Positions 37,645 to 45,332 of a stretch of 64,000 nucleotides of DNA are shown piece by piece. A model generated the notes under the pieces. It searched no databases. It saw nothing but the letters and a program-made list of their open reading frames with translations, and was not told the DNA's origin. Every line of letters begins with the position of its first letter. The first letter of the stretch is position 1. The stretch covers positions 2,684,501 through 2,748,500 of the forward strand of contig NZ_CP011479.1 of NCBI RefSeq assembly GCF_001011155.1, written 5' to 3'. The DNA comes from Hoeflea sp. IMCC20628 (GTDB lineage Bacteria > Pseudomonadota > Alphaproteobacteria > Rhizobiales > Rhizobiaceae). Both the position numbers and the translations under genes were made by a program.

Positions 37645-38055
37645 TCAGCTCTGCTGGCCAGCGTCGAAGGCGGCATCGACAGGGATCTGCATGGCGGTGG
37701 CCAGCTGGTTGGTCTTGCCCGCCAGCCCGATGATGGCCAGCAACTCGCCATATTGCTCGCCGCTCATGCCCTTGGCGCGGGCGGCGGCGGTGTGGGAATG
37801 GACGCAATAGGTGCAGTTGTTGGCCACCGACACGGCGATGTAGATCATCTCCTTGGTCAGCGGGTCGATCGAAGATGGCTTGCCGACCACCTCTTTGACT
37901 TCCGTCCAGGTACGCTCCAGCAGCGCCGGATCAAAGGCCAGCCAGCGCCACATATTGTTGATGAAATCGGTTCCGCGGGTCAGCCGGATATCGTCGAACA
38001 CGGCCTTGACGCGCGCGTCGGATTCCAGATCGGGGCTCGGTAATATTGTAGTCAC
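37645..38055 (-). CDS. AhpD-like / carboxymuconolactone decarboxylase family protein
   Basis: A 136-residue alkylhydroperoxidase-D-type protein with the redox motif CxxC in context (NNCTYCVHSHTAAARAKGM), the two cysteines and the HxxxA helix typical of the family. It can be a peroxidase or reductase partner; the substrate is not known. GTG at 38055 (GGAG at 8 bases) is favoured over ATG at 38076, which has no binding site. First gene of a pair with corA, divergent from the dienelactone hydrolase. Confidence 0.85.
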   Translation of the reverse strand: MTTILPSPDLESDARVKAVFDDIRLTRGTDFINNMWRWLAFDPALLERTWTEVKEVVGKPSSIDPLTKEMIYIAVSVANNCTYCVHSHTAAARAKGMSGEQYGELLAIIGLAGKTNQLATAMQIPVDAAFDAGQQS

Positions 38056-38264
38056 GAGGTCATCTCCGTGGATCATGCGAGGGGAAAGGTGCGAACACGC
38101 ACCGCCGGGGTTGAACTGAGTCTAGCATGGCGGATTCGGCTTGGCGACGCGGATCGCGGGCACCCCAGATATGGATAAGCAAACCGCCCTTTAATTGCCG
38201 CAAGATGGGCCTAACTGAGAACCAGTGGTTTTCACGCACCGAGTGCACATGAGGGAGAACGGGC

Positions 38265-39155
38265 ATGACAGATCAACCAACGACCAAGCCGGCTATCACC
38301 CAGGCCATGATCAAGGCTTATGATGACTACACCCACCTGACGCTGGACCGTCGCGGCTTCATGAACCGCCTGACCAAGCTGGCTGGCTCGGGTGCAGCTG
38401 CGGCAGCCATCGCGCCGCTGCTCGCCGCCAACAGCGCCCGCGCGGCGATCGTGCCCGCCGACGACACGCGGCTGCAGATCTCACAGGTCAGTTTCCCAGG
38501 CGCGGACTGGGAGATGACTGGCTATCTGGCCATGCCGGCGGACATGTCCGCTCCCCTGCCCGCGGTGATTGTCATTCATGAAAACCGTGGACTCAACGAC
38601 CATATCCGCGATGTCGCACGGCGGCTGGCGCTGGAAGGCTTCGTGGCGCTAGCAGTGGACTTTCTATCGCCATTGGGTGGTACGCCCGCTGATGAAGACA
38701 AGGCACGCGAAATGATCGGCCAGCTTGAGGGTGGTGAGACCACGGCCAATGCGATGGCGGCGCGGGCCTGGCTCGCCGGGCATGACAAGACCAATGGCAA
38801 GGTCGGCGCGGTTGGATTCTGCTGGGGCGGCGGGCTGGTCAATCAGCTGGCAGTGGCCGATCCCGAGCTTGGCGCCGGCGTCGCCTATTACGGCCGGCAG
38901 CCCGAGGCTGGCGACGTGCCGTCGATCAAGGCGCCGATGCTGCTGCATTATGCCGGCCTCGATGAGCGCATCAATGCCGGCATCGCCGATTATCGCGCGG
39001 CGCTGAAATCCAACGGCAAAACATTTGCCATGCATGTCTATGACGACGTCAATCACGCTTTCAACAACGACACATCGGCTGCACGCTATAACAAACCGGC
39101 GGCGGATCTGGCATGGGCACGCACCGTGGCGTTTTTCAAAGGAGTGTTGAATTGA
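38265..39155 (+). CDS. Tat-exported dienelactone hydrolase family protein
   Basis: A 296-residue alpha/beta hydrolase. The N terminus carries a twin-arginine signal (LDRRGFMNRLTKLAGSGAAA, region 25-60) after an unusual 25-residue N-terminal extension. The hydrolase domain has the DLH-type nucleophile Cys in GFCWGGG, Asp in AGLDERI and His in DDVNHAF. Start ATG at 38265 after AGGGAG. The family cleaves dienelactone in aromatic degradation, but many exported members have unknown substrates. Confidence 0.87.
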   Translation: MTDQPTTKPAITQAMIKAYDDYTHLTLDRRGFMNRLTKLAGSGAAAAAIAPLLAANSARAAIVPADDTRLQISQVSFPGADWEMTGYLAMPADMSAPLPAVIVIHENRGLNDHIRDVARRLALEGFVALAVDFLSPLGGTPADEDKAREMIGQLEGGETTANAMAARAWLAGHDKTNGKVGAVGFCWGGGLVNQLAVADPELGAGVAYYGRQPEAGDVPSIKAPMLLHYAGLDERINAGIADYRAALKSNGKTFAMHVYDDVNHAFNNDTSAARYNKPAADLAWARTVAFFKGVLN

Positions 39156-39314
39156 TCGCCGACGGATCCCGTCATACGGATGCGTCCCTGCCGGGGTAGT
39201 GTGGTGCGGGGGTTGGCGCCGACAAAAGCATCCGGAAAACCCATGCGCCCCGCTTGCAAAGCCGAAATCGCCCGTTTACGCTTACGTTAACGTTATACTC
39301 TTGGAGAACCCACC

Positions 39315-39671
39315 ATGGACGAACTCATCAACCGCATCACCACCAATGTCGGCATTGACGCCGATACAGCCAAGCAAGCCGTTGGCGCCATCCTGGCGTT
39401 CCTTCAGTCCGAAGGCCCTGCCGACAAGGTCAAGGAATTGCTGGCCTCTGTCCCCGGCGCCGATGCGCTGATCGCCCAGGCACCGGCCGGCGGCATGCTG
39501 TCGATGGGCGGCGTGATGGGGCTGGGCCAGAAGCTGATGGGCATGGGTCTCGGCATGGGCGAAATTTCCAGCACAGCCAAGGAAACCATGGGCTTTGCCC
39601 GCGAAAATGGCGCTGGCGACGCGATCGATGAAATCGTCGCTTCGATCCCCGGCCTGTCGCAGTTCGTCTGA
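39315..39671 (+). CDS. DUF2267-like small protein
   Basis: A 118-residue protein with an N-terminal helical DUF2267-like part (MDELINRITTNVGIDADTAK) and a Gly/Met-rich middle (GGMLSMGGVMGLGQKLMGMG, GLGMGEISS) before a last helix (VASIPGLSQFV). The glycine-rich stretch is typical of this group of rhizobial small proteins. TTGGAG stands before the ATG. Function unknown. It ends in a strong terminator. Confidence 0.75.
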   Translation: MDELINRITTNVGIDADTAKQAVGAILAFLQSEGPADKVKELLASVPGADALIAQAPAGGMLSMGGVMGLGQKLMGMGLGMGEISSTAKETMGFARENGAGDAIDEIVASIPGLSQFV

Positions 39672-39704
39672 TCTCGGCCGACTTCAAATGCTAAACGATA
39701 TCAG

Positions 39705-39731
39705 CCCGGCGGCTTGCTCCGCCGGGTTTTT
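39705..39731 (+). terminator. Strong intrinsic terminator
   Basis: CCCGGCGG (39705-39712) pairs with CCGCCGGG (39719-39726), six-base loop, followed by five T. It closes the transcript of the DUF2267-like gene. Confidence 0.9.
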
Positions 39732-39773
39732 GTTTGGCATGTAGACGATGAAACGCTGCCCGAAGATGATGCT

Positions 39774-41294
39774 TCAGGCCGCTACTTCGTCTCTTGCTGC
39801 TTCACTGTTTACAACTGCTGGTCTGCGGCGATCGGTGGCCTCGGGCTCGGCTTCGCCGCTGTCACCGGCAAACCAGGCCTGGCCACGACCATTGTCCTTG
39901 GCACGGTAGAGCGCTTCGTCGGCACTGCGTATGATGTTCTTGGCCGTCAGAGCATCGTCCGGCCACCAGGCGACCCCGATGCTGGCGCCGATGCGGGCCA
40001 CGCCACCATCAAAAGCGATGTCCTCGCAGACGCTGGCGATCATCCGGTCGCAGCGGGCGAGCACACTGGCACGATCAAGCTTGTCCCAAAGCAGGATGAT
40101 GAATTCGTCACCGCCAACGCGTGCGGCCATACCGGCATCGCCGACGGCGTCCGCAATGCGGCGGGCGGCGGTGGTGATCACCAGATCGCCGACCTGATGG
40201 CCATGGGTGTCGTTGACCGCCTTGAACTTGTCGAGGTCGAGGCAAAGGATCGCGCATCGATCCTGGCGGTGTTCAGCGACGATGGCGTCAAGCGCATCAT
40301 CGAACTGCAAACGGTTGGGCAGCCCGGTCAGGTTATCGTGCATGGCCCGGTGGCGGTTGCGCGCTTCGCTCAGTTGCAGCGCCTTGAGAGCGCGGCCATA
40401 GCGCAACGAAACCAGCAACAACGCCACGCTCACCAGGACGAACGAGCCGGCAAGCGCGCCGATCGAGCGTTTCCAGATGATCACGGAAGGTTGTTCCACC
40501 TTCCAACTGGCAGCCAGCGGCGGCTGGCCGGTGACTTGGCTGATTACCATCGTGCTGCGACCTTCGACCGGGGCTGCAACCGGCGCGACGCTCAAATCCT
40601 CAAGACCGACCTTTTCTCCGATGTTTGAAAGGATAGGCTGGTTCAACGGCTTGAAGGTCAGCAACACCTGCGGCATTCCGTCGGGAAGAACCTCGACGTC
40701 GTCCGGGATGATGGCTTGCGCGATGACCACTCCGAACTGTCCATCGACGATGCGCACATCTGCCGCATGAAGCGGCGGAGAAAAGCGCGCAGGCTGACCG
40801 GTGATCACATAACCACCATTGCGCGGAGTGCGGCGGGCGAGATAATTCTGGCGGGCGGCTTCGACAAGATCGCGGTTGCGGACGACATAGGGAAACCCGG
40901 CTGCAGGATCCATCACCAAGGACCGAAACACAGCCACCAACGGCGTACCGTCGGGCTGAACCACGACAGAGGATTCGATATCGAAATCCTCCCACAGCCA
41001 GTCGGCGATTTCATTCTCAATGAATTCCTCATCCACAGGGCCGCGCAAGGCTTTGACCGTCTTGTCCCAATAGGAAATCTGCGACTGATCGCGGACGAGC
41101 ACGTCGATCTGGCGCTCGAACTCGGCCTGTACCAGGTGCTGTTCGACCTCGCTGCGAACATCATCGGCAACGCCACCGGCAAAAGACAGAATTTGCAAAT
41201 TGGAAACCGCGAAGGCCGCCAGCACGGCAATGCAGAGCGCGTAGACACCGATTGCGATGTTGGGCCGGGCGGTGTGGTTTAACATCTTCTTCAT
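39774..41294 (-). CDS. CHASE4-GGDEF diguanylate cyclase
   Basis: Membrane sensor that makes cyclic di-GMP. The 506 residues comprise a first membrane segment (NIAIGVYALCIAVLAAFAVS), a 220-residue periplasmic CHASE4-like domain, a second membrane helix (SIGALAGSFVLVSVALLLVS) and a GGDEF domain with ARVGGDEFIIL (intact catalytic motif). The start is supported by AGAGGT 4 bases before the ATG. The extracytoplasmic signal is unknown. Confidence 0.88.
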   Translation of the reverse strand: MKKMLNHTARPNIAIGVYALCIAVLAAFAVSNLQILSFAGGVADDVRSEVEQHLVQAEFERQIDVLVRDQSQISYWDKTVKALRGPVDEEFIENEIADWLWEDFDIESSVVVQPDGTPLVAVFRSLVMDPAAGFPYVVRNRDLVEAARQNYLARRTPRNGGYVITGQPARFSPPLHAADVRIVDGQFGVVIAQAIIPDDVEVLPDGMPQVLLTFKPLNQPILSNIGEKVGLEDLSVAPVAAPVEGRSTMVISQVTGQPPLAASWKVEQPSVIIWKRSIGALAGSFVLVSVALLLVSLRYGRALKALQLSEARNRHRAMHDNLTGLPNRLQFDDALDAIVAEHRQDRCAILCLDLDKFKAVNDTHGHQVGDLVITTAARRIADAVGDAGMAARVGGDEFIILLWDKLDRASVLARCDRMIASVCEDIAFDGGVARIGASIGVAWWPDDALTAKNIIRSADEALYRAKDNGRGQAWFAGDSGEAEPEATDRRRPAVVNSEAARDEVAA

Positions 41295-41508
41295 TGCGAC
41301 CTCTTGAGGTTTCGTGCCTCCTTTTAAAGGAAATCGCTGAAAGTTGGCCTAACCGGTATGGTTCCCGGAGCGTTAACGCCAATCCGGGCAGCCGGTGCGC
41401 AACCCTGTCATCGGCCGTACCGGTTTGCCAGCAGGTGCCAGATGTCGCAGGCTGGACCCGTGCGTGATTCCCCCACAGTCGGGGACAGGCGCCAGAGCGA
41501 GGTAAACG

Positions 41509-42885
41509 ATGCGAAAGCCTGCCCCTGCATTGGCGTTTGACCGCCGCCGTTTCCTGCGGTTGACCGCTGCGTCCGCGCTCACCGCAAGCCTGGCCGCACC
41601 CACTGCGGCCCGGGCCGCATCCGCCGATGTCGACGTCATCGTCATTGGCGCAGGTGTGGCCGGACTGACGGCCGCGCGGCAACTTACCGATCTCGGCTAT
41701 GAGGTGCTGGTGCTTGAAGCAGCAGACCGCATCGGCGGCAGGCTGCACACGGACTGGTCGCTGGACGCGCCGTTCGAACTGGGCGCCGGATGGGTTCATG
41801 GCCCGAAGGGCAATCCGGTCACTGATCTGGTTGCCGCCGCCGGGGGCAAGACCTTCGTCACGGAAGACGACAGCCTGATGGTGCTCTCCGGGGACGGAAA
41901 CCGCCAGAAAGATGCGGTGATCGAGCGCAAGGAAAAGCAGCTCGCCGCGCTCTACGAGCGCATTGATTCGACCTTTGATGCTGACCAGCCGCTGAAATCG
42001 GCTATCGCGCGCCTGGCGCCAAAGGCCCTCGCTGATCCTGTGACGGCATGGATGCTGTCGGCCTATACCGAGTTCGACGCAGGCGGTCCGCTGGAATCGC
42101 TGTCAGCTTACCATTTTGACGAGGACGATGCGTTTGACGGCGCAGATGTCATCGTCTCCAACGGCTATGACCGGATTCTCACCCCCCTTGCCGCCGGCCT
42201 CGATATCCGGCTTGGCCATCCGGTCGAGATTGTTGAATATGAGGAAGGCGACGGGGCCACGGTGCGAGCAAATGGCCGCGATTTCGAGGCTGATTTTGTC
42301 GTCTGCACCTGTCCGCTCGGTGTGTTGCAGGCTGACGGAGTCAGCTTCGATCCGCCGTTGCCGAAGACATATCGCAACGCCATCAGTCGCATCGGCATGG
42401 GCAATGTCACCAAGCTGGCGTTGAAATTTGCACAACCGTTCTGGCCAGTCGGCACACAATATTTCGGGCTGACCGGCGAGCCGATGGGACGCTGGGCCTC
42501 GTTTTTGAATTACCGGACGTTTTCGGATCAGAACATTCTGGTTGGCTTCAGCGTTGGCAGCTATGCGGAACGGGCCGAGGCGATGAGTGACGCGGAGATG
42601 ACGGCGGACGCCATGGACGCGTTGCGCTCGATGTTCGGCGCAACCGCACCGGACCCGGTTGCCGTGCTTCCCACGCGCTGGTCGAAAAATCCATGGAGCC
42701 ATGGCGCCTATTCCTACGCCAAGGCCGGATCGAAACCGGCGGATTTCAACCTCCTGGCCGAACCGGTGGCCGGCACGCTGCTGCTGGCGGGCGAACACAC
42801 GCTGTTTGATTACCATGCCACCGTGCATGGCGCGCATCTAAGCGGGCTGGCCGCCGCGCGCCGCATCGACGACGATCTGGCCTGA
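41509..42885 (+). CDS. Tat-exported flavin monoamine oxidase
   Basis: A 458-residue FAD amine oxidase. A twin-arginine signal (FDRRRFLRLTAASALTASLA) precedes the Rossmann motif VIVIGAGVAGLTAARQL, and the body shows FELGAGWVHG and a C-terminal FAD-binding TLLLAGEHTLFDYHATVHGA. Relatives oxidise polyamines or biogenic amines to aldehydes with release of ammonia and peroxide; the substrate is not known. GAGGTAAACG precedes the ATG. Confidence 0.9.
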   Translation: MRKPAPALAFDRRRFLRLTAASALTASLAAPTAARAASADVDVIVIGAGVAGLTAARQLTDLGYEVLVLEAADRIGGRLHTDWSLDAPFELGAGWVHGPKGNPVTDLVAAAGGKTFVTEDDSLMVLSGDGNRQKDAVIERKEKQLAALYERIDSTFDADQPLKSAIARLAPKALADPVTAWMLSAYTEFDAGGPLESLSAYHFDEDDAFDGADVIVSNGYDRILTPLAAGLDIRLGHPVEIVEYEEGDGATVRANGRDFEADFVVCTCPLGVLQADGVSFDPPLPKTYRNAISRIGMGNVTKLALKFAQPFWPVGTQYFGLTGEPMGRWASFLNYRTFSDQNILVGFSVGSYAERAEAMSDAEMTADAMDALRSMFGATAPDPVAVLPTRWSKNPWSHGAYSYAKAGSKPADFNLLAEPVAGTLLLAGEHTLFDYHATVHGAHLSGLAAARRIDDDLA

Positions 42886-42939
42886 ATGTGGCGGGGCGGC
42901 CACCTCCCGGCCAGCCCCGCGCTCCTTCCCGTCCCGAAG

Positions 42940-43134
42940 TCAGGCCGGGCGGATGGCTTTATTGAGTTTTGTGGCGACGAACCAGGACACCGGCAGCGCC
43001 ACCAAAGCACCGATCACGGCGGCGACGGAAATGGAAACCGCGTCCATACGGCCCATCGTCAATGCCGCAATGATGCAACTGCCCGCAAGCATGGAGCCGG
43101 CGATGATGTAGACCATGGCTGTGAGTTTGAGCAT
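42940..43134 (-). CDS. 64-residue membrane protein
   Basis: Two membrane helices (LKLTAMVYIIAGSMLAGSCI, and AVIGALVALPVSWFVATKL) joined by a short loop. A GGGGGG run lies before the ATG at 43134. Similar tiny proteins are common in rhizobia, some under the doubtful database name CTP synthetase (from memory), which nothing here supports. It lies opposite to its two neighbours, so it has its own promoter. Confidence 0.65.
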   Translation of the reverse strand: MLKLTAMVYIIAGSMLAGSCIIAALTMGRMDAVSISVAAVIGALVALPVSWFVATKLNKAIRPA

Positions 43135-43353
43135 GACGCCCCCCTGAGCATTCGGCCCCGCACCTCCACTGGCGCGGATCCCGCTTGAGGGGCAATCTAG
43201 CGTGGGTGCCGCGCAGCACTCTTGATCTGGCTCAATAAGTTCGCAGATTTTTGACCCCGCACGACGCCTGATATCTGCCTCGAATGGCAACCGCGCGCAG
43301 CTGTCCCAATCTGGCACAACTGCATCTGGCATGGTTCGTGCAACACATCAGGC

Positions 43354-44742
43354 ATGAGCACCAACCGTCCCAGTTTGAGCCGCCGCAGCCTTCTCGCCAG
43401 CCTTGCCGGCGCAGGTGCGGCCAGTCTTTTGATCCCGCAGGCAACCGCCGGCGAGTTGTTCAGCCAGGTTGGCCTGCGTGGTGGCCACGATGGAGATCTC
43501 GCCGGACTGCTGCCCGATGCGGTCGATGACCAGAGCCGGATGTTCCAATATGCAATCGACGACGCCGCTGCCAATGGCCGGGTCCTGCATCTGCCGCGGG
43601 GCAGTTTTGTGATTTCCAATATCAATCTGCCCGACGGAGCCCGGATTTCCGGGGTGCCCGGCGCCACACGGCTGATCTATGGCGGCCGCGGCCACGGATT
43701 CCTCAGCGAAGGGGCGCGGCGGGTGGAGCTGTCGGGTCTGGTGCTCGACGGCGCCAACCAGCGGATGGGCGAGCATGTGTCGGGGCTTCTGCACCTGCGC
43801 GGTGTGACCGAGGTCATTATCGACGAGCTCACGGTGTCAGGCGCCGACGGCTATGGCATCACGCTGGAAGCATGCGGCGGACGCATCAGCCACTGTGAGG
43901 TTTCTGGCGCACGGCTGGCGGGCATTTATGCCATTGAGAGCCGTGGGCTGGCGATCAGCCGCAATGTGGTACGCGACTGCGCCAATGGCGGCATTCTGGT
44001 GCATCGCTGGTCGGTCGGTGAGGACGCGACGCTGGTTGACGGCAACCGGGTGATGCGGATTTCGGCGCGGGCCGGCGGCACCGGCCAGAACGGCAACGGC
44101 ATCAATATCTTTCGCGCCGGCAATGTGATGGTGACGGGCAATCATGTGTCGGATTGCGCGTTTTCGGCGATACGCGCCAATTCCGCCAGCAACATCCAGA
44201 TTGTCTCCAACCAGGCGATCCGCTCCGGAGAAACCGCGATCTATGCCGAATTCTCGTTTGAGGGCGCGGTGATCGCATCGAACCTGATCGATGGCGGCAC
44301 GGTGGGGATCTCGGTGGCCAATTTCAACGAGGGCGGGCGGCTGGCATCCGTCACCGGCAACATCATCCGCAACCTGACCACGCACGGCCCCTACCCGGCC
44401 GAATATGCCGGATTCGGCATCGGCATGGCGATCGAGGCGGATGCGGCGGTCAGCGGCAATGTCATCGAGGGCGCGCCGAAATGGGGCGTGCTGATGGGCT
44501 GGGGTCCGTTTTTGCGAGCGGTCAATTTTACCGGCAACACGCTGCGCGACTGCGGCGCCGGCATCGCCGTCTCAGTGGTCGAGGGTGCTGGTGCTGCGCT
44601 GATCTCGGGCAATATGTTCAACGCCACGCCAGGCGGCGCCATTCTCGGCTGCCGCTGGAACGAGGTGGTGACAAAGGATCTGGCCAAGGCTGGCGCGGGC
44701 AAGTTTTCGCATCTGACGCTGGAGCGCAATGTGGTGGCGTGA
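43354..44742 (+). CDS. TIGR03808-type Tat-exported beta-helix repeat protein
   Basis: A 462-residue protein with a twin-arginine signal (LSRRSLLASLAGAGAASLLI). The mature part is a right-handed beta-helix built of short repeats with polygalacturonase-like spacing (e.g. NGINIFRAGNVMVTGNHVSD, ASNIQIVSNQAIRSGETAIY, VSGNVIEGAPKWGVLMGWG). This matches the TIGR03808 group of rhizobial proteins of unknown function. No pectinase catalytic residues are obvious. It directly precedes an intergenic region rich in repeat-like sequence. Confidence 0.87.
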   Translation: MSTNRPSLSRRSLLASLAGAGAASLLIPQATAGELFSQVGLRGGHDGDLAGLLPDAVDDQSRMFQYAIDDAAANGRVLHLPRGSFVISNINLPDGARISGVPGATRLIYGGRGHGFLSEGARRVELSGLVLDGANQRMGEHVSGLLHLRGVTEVIIDELTVSGADGYGITLEACGGRISHCEVSGARLAGIYAIESRGLAISRNVVRDCANGGILVHRWSVGEDATLVDGNRVMRISARAGGTGQNGNGINIFRAGNVMVTGNHVSDCAFSAIRANSASNIQIVSNQAIRSGETAIYAEFSFEGAVIASNLIDGGTVGISVANFNEGGRLASVTGNIIRNLTTHGPYPAEYAGFGIGMAIEADAAVSGNVIEGAPKWGVLMGWGPFLRAVNFTGNTLRDCGAGIAVSVVEGAGAALISGNMFNATPGGAILGCRWNEVVTKDLAKAGAGKFSHLTLERNVVA

Positions 44743-45332
44743 GGGGGAACTAGCTTCTGCTTGCGTGATCGTGGGACGCCCCCAGGCTTCGTCATGCCGG
44801 ACTCCGATCCGGCATCCATACCGCCCAAGTGGTGACCAGTGACTATGACTTCAATCGCACGTGAAGTTAATCGACAACAGTCTACCGCAATTGCTGCGCT
44901 TTGGTGCGGAGGACATCGCGAGGCGCATGCAGTTTGCCGGATCGATCTTGCCAACGCGATGCCACTTGGGTGATTCGCGCCAATTCCAAGCTCCAAACCT
45001 GCCAAAAGACCACCGCGTCGCGTATGAACTGCCAAGTATGGGCGGCCTTTGATCCCAATTTCAACAGGCAGCCGGGTTGGAATTCAGCTCCAATCATCAG
45101 GAAAATCCTTTTGTCCCGCCGCTTCCCAGCAAAAGCTGGATTTCGATGTGCAGCGGGCGAGCGCATCAAAGGTCTTTACCAGGCGCCCTAACTGTTCCAC
45201 ACTTAACTTCAAAGACTTAGTGGGCCGCAACGCAGCAATCCATGATCTACCCGATCATGTTGGTTTCTGGCTGTGAGTGCAGCCTTCACGCTGAATTGGC
45301 TATTCATGCCGCAGGAAAACAAGGATGCGACA
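44743..45332. other. Intergenic region with repeat-like sequence
   Basis: 590 bases between the TIGR03808 gene and the hexaheme cytochrome. It holds a perfect palindrome at 44794-44815 and a CCCAGC-AAAA-GCTGG hairpin near 45130, a kind of small repeat common in alphaproteobacterial genomes. Open frames here (for example on the minus strand 44882-45169) read into these repeats (PAFAGKRR) and are not likely genes. It should also contain the cytochrome promoter. Confidence 0.55.
44794..44815. repeat. Palindromic repeat element
   Basis: ATGCCGGA, a 6-base loop, TCCGGCAT, a perfect 8-bp inverted repeat flanked by GTC and CCATA. Repeats of this form occur in many copies in rhizobial chromosomes; the copy number elsewhere in this genome cannot be seen. 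Confidence 0.65.

Noticed and set aside
44882-45169. Minus-strand frame of 95 codons in the intergenic gap
   Set aside because: It reads into repeat-like sequence (NPAFAGKRR) and has no family match or binding site.
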